Positions 33,768-42,930 of a DNA stretch of 64,000 bases are shown here, piece by piece. The notes beneath the pieces are model-generated. The model saw only the letters and a list, made by a program, of their open reading frames with translations. It ran no database searches and had not been told where the DNA came from. Made by a program: the position numbers and the translations under genes. Source of the DNA: UBA2256 sp964531105 (GTDB lineage Bacteria; Spirochaetota; Spirochaetia; Treponematales; Rectinemataceae); the NCBI GenBank assembly GCA_964531105.1, contig CAZHFN010000005.1:13745-77744 (forward strand), read 5' to 3'. Each line of letters opens with the position of its first letter. Positions within the stretch are counted from its first letter, which is position 1.

Positions 33768-35489
33768 CTAGGTCTTGTAGCGATTGGCGATGTGTGCGGC
33801 CACCTGGGTCGAACTTGTCATAGTCATAACTGTCGCCGCGAGGTTTTCCGCCTCTTCGAGCGTTTGTGATAAAAGAAAACTCTTTACAAAGGGAATGGAT
33901 ACCGCCGACATGGAGAGTTCTCGTAAACCCATGCCCACTAAAAGGAGGGCTGCCAGAGGATCGGCACCCATTTCGCCACAGAGACTTACTTCGATATTAG
34001 CCTTGCGGGCTGCTTCTATCGTCATTTTTATCAGCCTGAGCAGGGCGGGATTATAAGGATCGTGGAGGTAGGCTACTTTTTCATTGCCCCTGTCCACCGC
34101 CATGGTGTATTGAATGAGATCGTTTGTGCCGATGGAAAAGAAATCGGCGCTCCTGGCCAGCACATCGGAACAGAGGGCTGCCGAGGGTACTTCGATCATG
34201 ATGCCTGCCTTGATATGGTCAGGTACCTCAAGCCCCCTCATGCGGCATTCCCACTGAGCCTCTTCAAGAATGCCCCTGGCCCGCACCAGTTCCTCCATTG
34301 TGGAAATCATCGGGAACATGATGCGTGTATCTCCGTACACACCTGCCCTCAGAATAGCCCTGAGCTGAGTCCGGAAAATGTCCGTCTTGGAAAGGCAGAA
34401 TCGGATAGCCCTCCAGCCCAGGAGGGGATTTTTTTCATCCTGAGCTCCCAACTCGGGCAAAACCTTGTCCCCGCCTATATCGAGGGTTCTGATGGTGACA
34501 GGCCTGCCCTTCATGCCTTCTACCACCTGTCTGTAGGCCTTGAACTGGGCTTCCTCGCCTGGGATATGACCTCCCAGAAAGAGGAATTCCGAACGGAAGA
34601 GCCCTATGCCGTCAGCACCTTGTTGGATAACCGAATCCATCTCCTCCGGCACCTCTATGTTAGCCTTGAGGAGAATTCTCTCTCCGTCCTTGGTGGCCGC
34701 GGGGAAATCCTTTATGGAGGAAAATTCTTTTTGCCTGGCGATTCTGAGACTGCGGGCAGCCTTTTCCTTCTTGAGCGCCCCTTCGTCAGGATCAATGACC
34801 ACTAGGCCTCTGTCCCCATCGATTATAAAGGGCGTTCCGCCCCTAACATCGGCCATGAACGAACCCAAACCTAGAACTGCGGGGATGCCGAAAGCCCGGG
34901 CCAGGATGGCGGCGTGGCTGGTGCGGCCTCCAGCTTCCATGGCTATTCCCTTTATTCTGGAACGGGCCATGCCCACCATGTCCGAAGGCAAGAGATCCCG
35001 GGCCACAAGGATGACATCCTTGTCTATGTCGGCGAGGCTGAATCGCTCCCGGTGAAGAAGGTGTCCTAATACCCTGTGTATAACATCATGGACGTCCGAG
35101 ACTCTTTCCTGAATGTAGGGATCCTGGGAAGAAGAAAGCTGATCTATCATTTCCTGTTCGAGGGTGAAGACAATGCTCTCCACGTTGAGCAGGGAACTCT
35201 TGAGTCTATCGTGTACCTGAGTGGCCACATCGGGATCGTCCAACATAAGGAGGTGAGCATCGAAGATGGCCGCCTGTTCCTCGCCGGCGACAGAAAGGGC
35301 TTTTTCACGCAAAACCCTTACTTCTTCCTTAGCCTGGTTTACCGCCTGTTCAAAGCGTCCATATTCTCCTTCGCTTTCCTCGGTCTGAATGGAATAGGCG
35401 GGGATAGGGGCGCTGGAGTCGTCGGCAAAGAGGAAGGCAGGGCCGATGGCAGTGCCCGGTGAAGCGGCGACGCCGCGCATTTCTCGCAT
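33768..35489 (-). CDS. ptsI: Phosphoenolpyruvate-protein phosphotransferase (PTS enzyme I)
   Basis: A 573-residue cytoplasmic enzyme that takes phosphate from PEP onto a histidine and passes it to HPr. The active site is H192 in GGRTSHAAILARAFGIPAV; the PEP-binding barrel shows TIRTLDIGGDK, GWRAIRFCLS, and the catalytic cysteine in VSLCGEMGADP. No HPr or sugar-specific EII genes lie in the window, so it may work in a reduced or regulatory PTS as reported for treponemes. The der gene is 12 bases downstream. Confidence 0.95.
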   Translation of the reverse strand: MREMRGVAASPGTAIGPAFLFADDSSAPIPAYSIQTEESEGEYGRFEQAVNQAKEEVRVLREKALSVAGEEQAAIFDAHLLMLDDPDVATQVHDRLKSSLLNVESIVFTLEQEMIDQLSSSQDPYIQERVSDVHDVIHRVLGHLLHRERFSLADIDKDVILVARDLLPSDMVGMARSRIKGIAMEAGGRTSHAAILARAFGIPAVLGLGSFMADVRGGTPFIIDGDRGLVVIDPDEGALKKEKAARSLRIARQKEFSSIKDFPAATKDGERILLKANIEVPEEMDSVIQQGADGIGLFRSEFLFLGGHIPGEEAQFKAYRQVVEGMKGRPVTIRTLDIGGDKVLPELGAQDEKNPLLGWRAIRFCLSKTDIFRTQLRAILRAGVYGDTRIMFPMISTMEELVRARGILEEAQWECRMRGLEVPDHIKAGIMIEVPSAALCSDVLARSADFFSIGTNDLIQYTMAVDRGNEKVAYLHDPYNPALLRLIKMTIEAARKANIEVSLCGEMGADPLAALLLVGMGLRELSMSAVSIPFVKSFLLSQTLEEAENLAATVMTMTSSTQVAAHIANRYKT

Positions 35490-35540
35490 GGGAGGACTGT
35501 AACAGATATTAGCCGTATCGTCAAATAATCAGGGCTGTCC

Positions 35541-36476
35541 TTATTGGAGAACGTTGATGGGATTTACCGATTTACCGTTTTTATAGACAGTGAAATGCAG
35601 GTGAGGTCCCGTGCTGTAACCTGTGTTGCCCGAAAGCCCAACTCTGCCACCCTTGGCCAGGTACTGCCCTTTCTTTACAGAGATAGAAGACATGTGGGCG
35701 TAGAGGGACTGCCAGCCGCTAGGGTGGCGGAGCATGACGTAATTTCCCATGATGGGTGAATAACCTGCTTCGCTTACGCTGCCCTCCATTCCTGCAGCCA
35801 CTGGGGTGCCCGAAGGTACTCCAATATCGATACCGTTATGGAAACTGTTCTTGCCGCTGAAAGGATCCCTCCTCCAGGCATACCAGGAGGTAATATATCC
35901 CCGTACAGGCCAGCGGAAGAGGTCGCCGGAAATCTCCCTCAGCACTACGCTGGGCAGTTTGGCATCGGGAAGAAAAAGCTTTCGCCCCGCATCGAGCTGG
36001 CTTTTCATGAGCCCGTTCGTCTCGATCAGGCGGTCGGAAGAAATGGAATGAGACTCTGCGATGGACTCGACACTGTCCCCAGCTTTAACGTTATAGAGAA
36101 TGCCGGAAATATTGGGAATCTTGAGGAGCTGGGAAGGCCTGAGCGCCCTGGCCGATTGTATTTCGTTGATGCTGAATATTGTATCTACGGTAATCCCATG
36201 GGATTCAGCGATACCGGATACCGTATCGCCCTTTTGAACCTGGTACACGGAGTAGAACAAGCCACTGTCTTCCTCTTCGATAGAGGCCGCATCGGGAATT
36301 ATTGTGGTGGAATCGACGCTGCCCACGGCAAAATCGGGGCCAGGCATAGGCCTGAAACTGGAGCCGATCAGGGCGATGAGGCAGAGTACGGTAAAGACTG
36401 TGTTTTTCAAAGAGGATAGACTGGCTATCCTCAGCAGCAGATCTGTATGCGAAGGTCCGGATTTCGACCTCACCAC
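35541..36476 (-). CDS. LysM-containing M23 metallopeptidase
   Basis: A 311-residue envelope protein. An N-terminal hydrophobic segment (residues 24-40, TVFTVLCLIALIGSSF) anchors or exports it. Two LysM domains follow (YQVQKGDTVSGIAESHGIT and YNVKAGDSVESIAESHSIS), then a lysostaphin-like M23 domain with FHNGIDIGVPSGTPV, SLYAHMSSISVKKG and the metal ligands H-x-H in GPHLHFTVYKNG. It should bind peptidoglycan and cut cross-links, or activate amidases if the zinc site is incomplete; here the HxxxD and HLH motifs are intact. Last-base spacing to ptsI is about 50. Confidence 0.92.
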   Translation of the reverse strand: MVRSKSGPSHTDLLLRIASLSSLKNTVFTVLCLIALIGSSFRPMPGPDFAVGSVDSTTIIPDAASIEEEDSGLFYSVYQVQKGDTVSGIAESHGITVDTIFSINEIQSARALRPSQLLKIPNISGILYNVKAGDSVESIAESHSISSDRLIETNGLMKSQLDAGRKLFLPDAKLPSVVLREISGDLFRWPVRGYITSWYAWRRDPFSGKNSFHNGIDIGVPSGTPVAAGMEGSVSEAGYSPIMGNYVMLRHPSGWQSLYAHMSSISVKKGQYLAKGGRVGLSGNTGYSTGPHLHFTVYKNGKSVNPINVLQ

Positions 36477-36654
36477 TCGCTCCGGGTATTACAGGATCAT
36501 ATTAGTATATCGATACGTATGAATGGATGCAATCGCTTTTTTCTGGTTTTTTTTTCAGGTTTTTCCCCGGGGCTCCCCACATCCATAACCTTACTGCGGT
36601 TTGTTTCGCTTCTCCCTTGCGCCCTGCTTTCCTATGCATTATGGTTCTATCATT

Positions 36655-38202
36655 ATGATAGGAAAGAAATATGTTCTAGCCGCGGCTTTCCTTGCTCTCT
36701 TCGCCTTAACAGTTTCAGCCTTCGACATAAAACCTGCATCCATCTCTGTGAGCACGAAGACAGCCACAAGCCCCGGTGAAGCAATTGTCAGCATCAGCGC
36801 AGATCCTTCCGATGCCTGGATATCTATCGACGGGGGTACGGCATCCTTTTCCACATGGTCAGGAACCCTAGCTCCCGGACCCCATACTATTTCGGCCTGG
36901 GCGAAGGATTTCTACCCCTCCCAATTTTCTTTAGTAGTACTAGAGAATACCAAGTATACCGTCAGCCTCGAACTAGAGCCCCATACCGGCTACCTAGCCC
37001 TGGAAATCTCCCCACCCGACGCCTTGGTGTACGTGGACGGACAGAAGGTCCAAGGCTATATGGTAGAAATTCCTGTAGGCCGGCGTAATATCGCAATCAA
37101 GAAATTCGGCTACGAAGAGCAGAAGCTCAGCCTCACCATGCAATGGCAGCGCACATCGATCCTTAATGTGAATCTGAGCCCTTCAGCCTTTGAAATAAGG
37201 GAATGGAAGCTCAAACCCGAGCTGTTCAACCCCTCCAACAAGGGCTTATATGGCCGCTCTGTGCTGACTTTCACCATCACCGCCCCGGGACGGGGAAGGG
37301 TCAAGGTGAGCGATAGCCTCGGCACAGTGTATCTCGAAAAAGAACTACCGGTCTTTACCACCTGGTCGCAACGTTTTGCCTGGGATGGCAGGGACGATTC
37401 GGGCAAAATACTGCCAGACGGGGAGTATCTCCTCGGCCTTTCTCTCTGGCCGCTCGCACAGGAAGAGAGCACAGCCGAAACCACCGGCGAGAGCACCGAG
37501 CCCGATCCGGCCATAGTGTTCACCACCAAGCTCCGGATCGATTCCAGTTCCCTGATCGTTCCTTCGGGAGCCCAGGCTGCCAGGCCGGGACTTCTGTATT
37601 TCCCAGATCCCAAGATTTCCAGGCTTTTACCGGCCAGTGCTGAAATTTTGGGCACCTATCCCAGGGGCGGCTCCATCGCCCTGGGCTTCAAGCTGGGTTC
37701 AAGTACCATGATGGCCCTGGAAGGATCCTATGATGTCGCGCCAGCCGCGGGATTTGCCCTGTCATTCCTCCAAGGCCTGGGTTCTCCTGCGGGCATTGAT
37801 TTAGCCCTCTTAGGCCGTTTCGCCTGGAACAGCGCTTCTACACCCCAATATCCCGGAGCCGCTTCCGAGGCCGAGATGAGCCTTCCCCTGGCCTACGCAG
37901 TGCAAGGCCTCCGCTTGGGCATAGCCCCTGGTCTTGTGTATGATTTCTCCCTTGCCAGCTTCGAGGGCAGGGCCGGATTAGGCCTTTGGTATGAAAGTCA
38001 AAGCATCATGGCCGGGTTATCCGCCCAGGCCGATATTGGCTCAACAATGCCCATGACAGCCACCAACCCCCTGCGCATGGGGCTGGAAGCCAGGGTACTT
38101 CTGGATAACGTACCCGTATCCCTCATGCTGAGGCTTTCGGGCGACCTCAACCCCGGGCTTTCATCGCCGGCCGCCAGCCTAGGCTTCGGCGTGGCCTGGT
38201 GA
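36655..38202 (+). CDS. PEGA-domain surface protein
   Basis: A 515-residue secreted protein. A signal peptide (KKYVLAAAFLALFALTVSA) precedes Ig-like PEGA repeats: ISADPSDAWISIDGG with LAPGPHTISAWA, and EISPPDALVYVDGQKV with EIPVGRRNIAIKKFGY. A FlgD-like segment follows (FAWDGRDDSGKILPDGEYLL), and the C-terminal third is a Gly/Ala/Leu-rich strand pattern ending FGVAW, compatible with a small outer-membrane barrel. PEGA proteins are envelope proteins of unclear function. I chose the ATG just before the signal peptide; no good ribosome site is visible for any start. The stop overlaps the GTG of the next gene. Confidence 0.78.
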   Translation: MIGKKYVLAAAFLALFALTVSAFDIKPASISVSTKTATSPGEAIVSISADPSDAWISIDGGTASFSTWSGTLAPGPHTISAWAKDFYPSQFSLVVLENTKYTVSLELEPHTGYLALEISPPDALVYVDGQKVQGYMVEIPVGRRNIAIKKFGYEEQKLSLTMQWQRTSILNVNLSPSAFEIREWKLKPELFNPSNKGLYGRSVLTFTITAPGRGRVKVSDSLGTVYLEKELPVFTTWSQRFAWDGRDDSGKILPDGEYLLGLSLWPLAQEESTAETTGESTEPDPAIVFTTKLRIDSSSLIVPSGAQAARPGLLYFPDPKISRLLPASAEILGTYPRGGSIALGFKLGSSTMMALEGSYDVAPAAGFALSFLQGLGSPAGIDLALLGRFAWNSASTPQYPGAASEAEMSLPLAYAVQGLRLGIAPGLVYDFSLASFEGRAGLGLWYESQSIMAGLSAQADIGSTMPMTATNPLRMGLEARVLLDNVPVSLMLRLSGDLNPGLSSPAASLGFGVAW

Positions 38203-39383
38203 GAGGGGAAGAGACCAGGGTTAAGACCAGCGTTAAAGTTGCTGTCCTACCCTGCGGGAGCTATACTCCCGAGCTCCTGGACCAGACCATAGCCCAGGCA
38301 GCCCGGGAGGCCGGTTTTCCCGATATCCGAGGCAAGCGCATACTCGTAAAACCCAACCTTCTCAAGGCCGCACAGGCCTCTGATGCGGTGACAACCCACC
38401 CTGAGTTTGTGGCTGCCGTCATACGCTTTCTCAGAAAAAACCAGGCTGCCACCATCATGGTGGGTGATTCGCCAGGCCACCAGAGTGGCCGTGCGGTAGG
38501 CAAGGCCTCGGGAATATACCAGGCTGCCATGGCCGAAGGAGCTCTCTGGGTCGATTTTACCCCCGGAGAGCCCAGGCCCGTCCCCGATGCCAGGTTGGTC
38601 AAAAGCTTCAAGCTCGCATCGGTGCTGGACGATTGCGACATGGTCGTCAACCTGCCCAAGCTGAAAACACACAGGCTCACATCCTATACCGGGGCTATAA
38701 AGAACCTCTTCGGACTTGTACCTTCCCTGGGCAAGAGCGCCATGCACCTGCGGTTTCCTGACAAACTGCAGTTCGGCACCATGCTTGTGGACTTGGGTCT
38801 TTCTATTAAGAACAGTTTCCATTTCCTGGATGGAGTGGTAGCCATGGAAGGCGAAGGCCCAGGCAATGGCGACTCCTTCCCCCTAGGCCTCGTGTTCGCG
38901 TCCAGCGATGCGGCGGCCCTGGACTGGATTGGAGCCTCCACGATCGGCTACGAGCCTGCAAAAATACCCTACCTTGTAGAGGCGATTCTACGCAGGGACA
39001 TGGATCCCCGATCCCCGGCCATCGATACAGGATCCTTTTCCCCTGAAAGGGACAAGGCAAAAAACTTCAAGCTCCTGCCCTACACGGCCCAATCCAATGC
39101 ATCCCTCGCCGAAATCCCCCATTATCTCGAGCCTCTGGTTAAAAAAATCCTCGCCGAAAGACCTGTCTTCGATAAAGAGAAGTGCATCGGCTGTTCGGCC
39201 TGCGTACGCATCTGCCCCGCCAAGGCTCTCGTGCTGGGCGATGGAGGCAAAGGGAAGCATCAGATACTCATAGACGACTCAGCCTGCATCACCTGTTATT
39301 GTTGTCATGAAATTTGCCCCGTAGGTGCCGTATCAATACGGAAAATCTTCAGGCGGCCCAAAAATGAAAGGAAACCTTCGTGA
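38199..39383 (+). CDS. DUF362 protein with two 4Fe-4S ferredoxin motifs
   Basis: A 394-residue cytoplasmic protein. Residues 1-300 are a DUF362 domain (ILVKPNLLKAAQASDAVTTH, VGDSPGHQSG, KLKTHRLTSYTGAIKNLFGL). The C-terminus carries two cluster-binding motifs, CIGCSACVRICPAKAL and CITCYCCHEICPVGAV, for a pair of 4Fe-4S clusters. DUF362 function is not established; a redox or metallocofactor role is plausible. The GTG start overlaps the previous stop and the stop overlaps the fumarase start (GTGA at both ends), so it is co-translated with fumarase. Confidence 0.88.
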   Translation: MRGEETRVKTSVKVAVLPCGSYTPELLDQTIAQAAREAGFPDIRGKRILVKPNLLKAAQASDAVTTHPEFVAAVIRFLRKNQAATIMVGDSPGHQSGRAVGKASGIYQAAMAEGALWVDFTPGEPRPVPDARLVKSFKLASVLDDCDMVVNLPKLKTHRLTSYTGAIKNLFGLVPSLGKSAMHLRFPDKLQFGTMLVDLGLSIKNSFHFLDGVVAMEGEGPGNGDSFPLGLVFASSDAAALDWIGASTIGYEPAKIPYLVEAILRRDMDPRSPAIDTGSFSPERDKAKNFKLLPYTAQSNASLAEIPHYLEPLVKKILAERPVFDKEKCIGCSACVRICPAKALVLGDGGKGKHQILIDDSACITCYCCHEICPVGAVSIRKIFRRPKNERKPS

Positions 39384-40981
39384 GTCAGCCTGATCTATAT
39401 TCCTTCCTCGATTTTGACCAAAAGAATGACTATAGGAAACTGGACCTACCCTTGCCCACACGCAGAGACGGCCGGCTCTTTGTAGAAGCCGAGGCCCTGG
39501 TGGCATTGGGGAAAACAGCTTTTGCTGAGATAGCTTTCAAATATCCCAGGGGTCATTTAGAACAGCTCGCAGCAATGCTGAAGAACGAACGCTGCACCGA
39601 CCTGGAACGCTTCGTAATCGAAACTCTGCTGCGGAATGCAGCCGTAGCCGCCGAAGGACTTTTCCCGATATGCCAGGACACGGGCACAGCCCTGATATAT
39701 GGATGGAAGGGCGAGGATTTCTCAATCTCCCGGGGTAGCGGTCAGGAGGCCGACATAGCCGCCCTTCTAGCTGAAGGAGCGAGAAGAGCCTACGCTGAAC
39801 ATCGCTTAAGGGCATCCCAACTAGGCCCAAAGTCTGCCCTCACCGAGCGCAATACTAAGGATAATCTGCCAGCCCTAACCGACATAAGGGCAGTAGCAGG
39901 ATCTTCGCTCCAACTCCTTTTCGCCGCCAAGGGAGGGGGATCCACCAGCAGAACTAGCCTGAGCATGGAAAGCCCCGCTCTCCTCAAGCCCGGGGCATTG
40001 AATAAACTCCTGGAAGCCCGCATAAAGGGTTTAGGCGTGGCAGGCTGCCCACCTTATACCATAGCCACCGTTTTGGGAGGCATTTCCGCATCTCAAAGCC
40101 TCTACGCCTTGGAACTGGCCAGCTACGGCCTTTTGGACAAGCTTCCCTCCGAGGCTAGAGGCGACGGAACACCCTTGAGAAGCAGGGAATGGGAAGAAAA
40201 AATGGGTTTGATCGCTGCTCAATCAGGCTTGGGAGCCCAGTGGGGAGGTAGCCAGCTGGCCCTGGATACCCGCTTTATCCGCCTTTCCCGTCATGCAGCT
40301 ACCCTTCCTGTCGCAGTAGGCATTTCCTGCTCGGCCCATCGCAAGGCCAGGGCTTTTGTAGATGAAGAAGGCTGGTATATAGAGTGCCTGGAGGACGATC
40401 CCGCACGGCTTCTGCCTTCTGGGGCGGCTATTTTGCCTGGAGCCGTGGAAATTGATTTCGACAGCCCCAAGAAAGCCTGGCTCGAAGCGCTGCGAAGACT
40501 GCCTTCGGGCACCCCTCTTCTGCTATCGGGCACAGTCACCCTCGCCAGGGATGTAGCCCATGCCCGCATCGAAGCGCATATGCAGAGCGGAGCAAGACCG
40601 CCGGCATATATGACCGAACATCCAGTTTTCTACGCTGGCCCCACCGATCCCGCTCCCGGCAAGGTTAGCGGTTCATTTGGTCCAACCACGGCCTCGAGAA
40701 TGGACCCATACATAGGAGAATTCACACAAGCCGGAGCATCCCTTGTGAGCATAGCCAAAGGAGGAAGGAGTGCTTCAGCCATCCAAGCCCTAACACAAGC
40801 CAGAGGGGTCTACATTGCCTGCATCGGCGGGGCCGCTGCCATTACAGCCCGGGATCACGTAGTGGAGAGTCGTGTGGTCGATCATGCCGACCTGGGCATG
40901 GAGGCAATCCGACTTGTACGCCTTCGCTCACTTCCTGCCCTCATCGTGATTGACGCAAAGGGCGGGAATTTCTATGCTTGA
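39380..40981 (+). CDS. Class I fumarate hydratase (4Fe-4S, fused)
   Basis: A 533-residue single-chain class I fumarase, interconverting fumarate and malate with an oxygen-sensitive 4Fe-4S cluster. The three cluster cysteines are C98 (FPICQDTGTA), C223 (AGCPPYTIAT) and C317 (GISCSAHR), close to C105, C224 and C318 of E. coli FumA. The C-terminal beta domain shows LLLSGTVTLARDVAHARI, YAGPTDPAPGKVSGSFGPTT and a final VIDAKGGNFYA. Related tartrate dehydratases share this fold, so the exact hydroxyacid is not certain. GTG start coupled to the DUF362 gene; the MFS gene follows after six bases. Confidence 0.9.
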   Translation: MSQPDLYSFLDFDQKNDYRKLDLPLPTRRDGRLFVEAEALVALGKTAFAEIAFKYPRGHLEQLAAMLKNERCTDLERFVIETLLRNAAVAAEGLFPICQDTGTALIYGWKGEDFSISRGSGQEADIAALLAEGARRAYAEHRLRASQLGPKSALTERNTKDNLPALTDIRAVAGSSLQLLFAAKGGGSTSRTSLSMESPALLKPGALNKLLEARIKGLGVAGCPPYTIATVLGGISASQSLYALELASYGLLDKLPSEARGDGTPLRSREWEEKMGLIAAQSGLGAQWGGSQLALDTRFIRLSRHAATLPVAVGISCSAHRKARAFVDEEGWYIECLEDDPARLLPSGAAILPGAVEIDFDSPKKAWLEALRRLPSGTPLLLSGTVTLARDVAHARIEAHMQSGARPPAYMTEHPVFYAGPTDPAPGKVSGSFGPTTASRMDPYIGEFTQAGASLVSIAKGGRSASAIQALTQARGVYIACIGGAAAITARDHVVESRVVDHADLGMEAIRLVRLRSLPALIVIDAKGGNFYA

Positions 40982-40987
40982 TCAGTC

Positions 40988-42169
40988 ATGGAATCCGCGG
41001 ATAAGAAAAGCCTGACAGGACGGCAATTCGGAACAATCTACTTTCTCTTTTTCGCCATCTATGGATTAACACCCTATCTCCAGGTCATCTTAAGGCGCCT
41101 GGGCTACAGTCCGACAGGTGTGGGGCTGCTCTTAGGCCTTTTCGAGCTCGTTGGCATTGCAGGACCTATAGTTTTAGCAAGGAAAGCCGACACCATGGGC
41201 CGTTTTAACCCCTTTCTTGTTGCCTCCGGCCTGGCGGTAATTCTGGGCATGGGTTTATTAGTATCCATCAATCACAGCACAGCCGCGATGATTGGACTGG
41301 GATTGGTTTCCCTAGGCTTGAAAACTCCTGTACCCGTCTTGGACACGTCTCTTTTAAAGTCAATTGAAAAGGATCAGCAAAGGGGTTTTAAGACTCCAAC
41401 CTACGGACTCATGCGGGGAGTAGGTTCCCTGGGTTTTGTACTGGTTACCCTTGTGGTGCAGTTTACTCCGGGCTTCGAAGAGAGTTCTCCCATGGTCATG
41501 GCTACCGTCATGGCGTTCTTGACCTGCATTTTCCTTGTTGGCCTTAAAAAGCTGCCCGAAGCAGGCGAAGGTCCTTCATCTAAAAAATCCAAACACCTTT
41601 CCTTGGGATGGATAGACAGCACATTCCTTTTAGGTTTAGCGGTCATCGTTCTGGGCAGAATCGCCATAGCGCCCATAAATTCCTTTTTCTCACTTTATCT
41701 GGTGGAAGAACTCGAGTGGCAGGCCATTGGGGCCATGTCAGCCCTGGGTGCAATTGCGGAAATACCCATGATGCTCTTGGCTTGGCGCTTCATGGCCAAG
41801 CGAAGCCCAATGCAGGCCATAGCCCTGGCATCTGCTGCTATTGTGCTGAGAATGCTCACGTATGCGATTTTCCCGTCTAAGGCCGGCGCTATCGCAGGTC
41901 AATTGCTACACTCCCTATGCTATGGTCTTTTCCAGCCTGCCGCTGTCGTGTTTGTCAACCTAAAAACCCCACCTGCTGACCGCACAACTGGAATGGCTAT
42001 ACTCCTGGGAGTGGGGATGGGATTTCCTGCCTTTTTTGGAAGCGCCCTCGGAGGATTGATCGTGGAGCAGGCCGGTTACCGCTGGCTTTTCGCTTCCTTC
42101 AGCATCTTCGCCGTGGGCAGTCTTGTACTATATTTTTTCAAGAAGAAGCAGCTGACGGCTGTTAGGTAA
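40988..42169 (+). CDS. MFS transporter
   Basis: A 393-residue integral membrane protein with about 12 hydrophobic helices in two bundles. The N-terminus GTIYFLFFAIYGLTPYLQVI and the loop RKADTMGRF at the helix 2-3 turn resemble the MFS_1-like (nucleoside/phenylpropionate symporter-type) branch. Substrate unknown; placed six bases after fumarase, it could move a C4 dicarboxylate or other organic acid, though this is inferred from position only. It ends eight bases inside the convergent Nudix gene. Confidence 0.85.
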   Translation: MESADKKSLTGRQFGTIYFLFFAIYGLTPYLQVILRRLGYSPTGVGLLLGLFELVGIAGPIVLARKADTMGRFNPFLVASGLAVILGMGLLVSINHSTAAMIGLGLVSLGLKTPVPVLDTSLLKSIEKDQQRGFKTPTYGLMRGVGSLGFVLVTLVVQFTPGFEESSPMVMATVMAFLTCIFLVGLKKLPEAGEGPSSKKSKHLSLGWIDSTFLLGLAVIVLGRIAIAPINSFFSLYLVEELEWQAIGAMSALGAIAEIPMMLLAWRFMAKRSPMQAIALASAAIVLRMLTYAIFPSKAGAIAGQLLHSLCYGLFQPAAVVFVNLKTPPADRTTGMAILLGVGMGFPAFFGSALGGLIVEQAGYRWLFASFSIFAVGSLVLYFFKKKQLTAVR

Positions 42170-42752
42170 ACACCTGGATTCCCATCCGTATAAGGCACTT
42201 TTCAACTAAGAAGAGAGCTGTGCACATGAGCGCATGGCTGAGCTCGCCCGATCCCATGGCATCATAAATTTCCTTGGCTGGAAAAAGGTCGGCATCGACG
42301 ATTTCATGCTCATCCAGGTTTCGTGCTGCCTGGGGAAGGGGATCCAGAGCCAGGTATATATGGAAGCGGTTGCCTTGAATGGCTGGATTGGGATAGACAG
42401 TGCCCGCGTGAAAGAGCTTTGAGGCTATATAGCCGGTTTCCTCGGACAATTCCCTGGCAGCGGCCTTTTCAGGCTCTTCTCCCCACTCCACTACACCGCC
42501 GGGAAACTCCAGGCTGGCCTCTTCTGACCCATGCCTGTACTGGCGTACCATAAGGAAACGGGCATCGGATCCCCTGCCCAGGAGTGGAACTACAACGGCC
42601 CATTCCCTGGCCTGAATGAAGGAGAATACTCCTTGTCGCCCTTCGGGGCCTCTACAGGTTTTTTCCAGTACCGAGAACACTCCCCCGGAATACTTGCGCT
42701 CTGTAGAAATGGTTTCCCATTTCTGTCCGCCATTGCCATCACCTGCGACCAT
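42162..42752 (-). CDS. Nudix hydrolase, ADP-ribose pyrophosphatase-like
   Basis: A 196-residue protein with a perfect Nudix box: G-x5-E-x7-REL-x-EE-x-GY in GVVEWGEEPEKAAARELSEETGY. The upstream FLMVRQYRHGSEEASLEFPGG matches the NudF/ADP-ribose pyrophosphatase group, which cleaves ADP-ribose and related nucleotide sugars using Mg2+. The C-terminus contains the usual EHEIVDADLFPAKEI segment. Tail-to-tail overlap of eight bases with the MFS gene. Confidence 0.92.
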   Translation of the reverse strand: MVAGDGNGGQKWETISTERKYSGGVFSVLEKTCRGPEGRQGVFSFIQAREWAVVVPLLGRGSDARFLMVRQYRHGSEEASLEFPGGVVEWGEEPEKAAARELSEETGYIASKLFHAGTVYPNPAIQGNRFHIYLALDPLPQAARNLDEHEIVDADLFPAKEIYDAMGSGELSHALMCTALFLVEKCLIRMGIQVFT

Positions 42753-42833
42753 CGAAAGGCCTCCTGGGCTGACATCCTAACGAAGCCGGGCTGGCACATC
42801 AAGGGCGCGGTCTTGTTGATTGTGCAGCGAGCG

Positions 42834-42873
42834 GCGCGGCCTTCCCGATGGCTGGCCATCGGGAAGGCCGCGC
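42834..42873. repeat. Perfect 18-bp inverted repeat with 4-base loop
   Basis: GCGCGGCCTTCCCGATGG (42834-42851) pairs exactly with 42856-42873 around the loop CTGG. It lies between the divergent Nudix and glycosyltransferase genes. Neither side has a T-run, so it is not a standard terminator; it could be an mRNA 5' structure or a repeated intergenic element. Confidence 0.85.
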
Positions 42874-42930
42874 TGTTGCGCACCTGAAGCCGATGGGCTA
42901 GGATTGTCCCATGAGCAAAGGGAAACCAGG

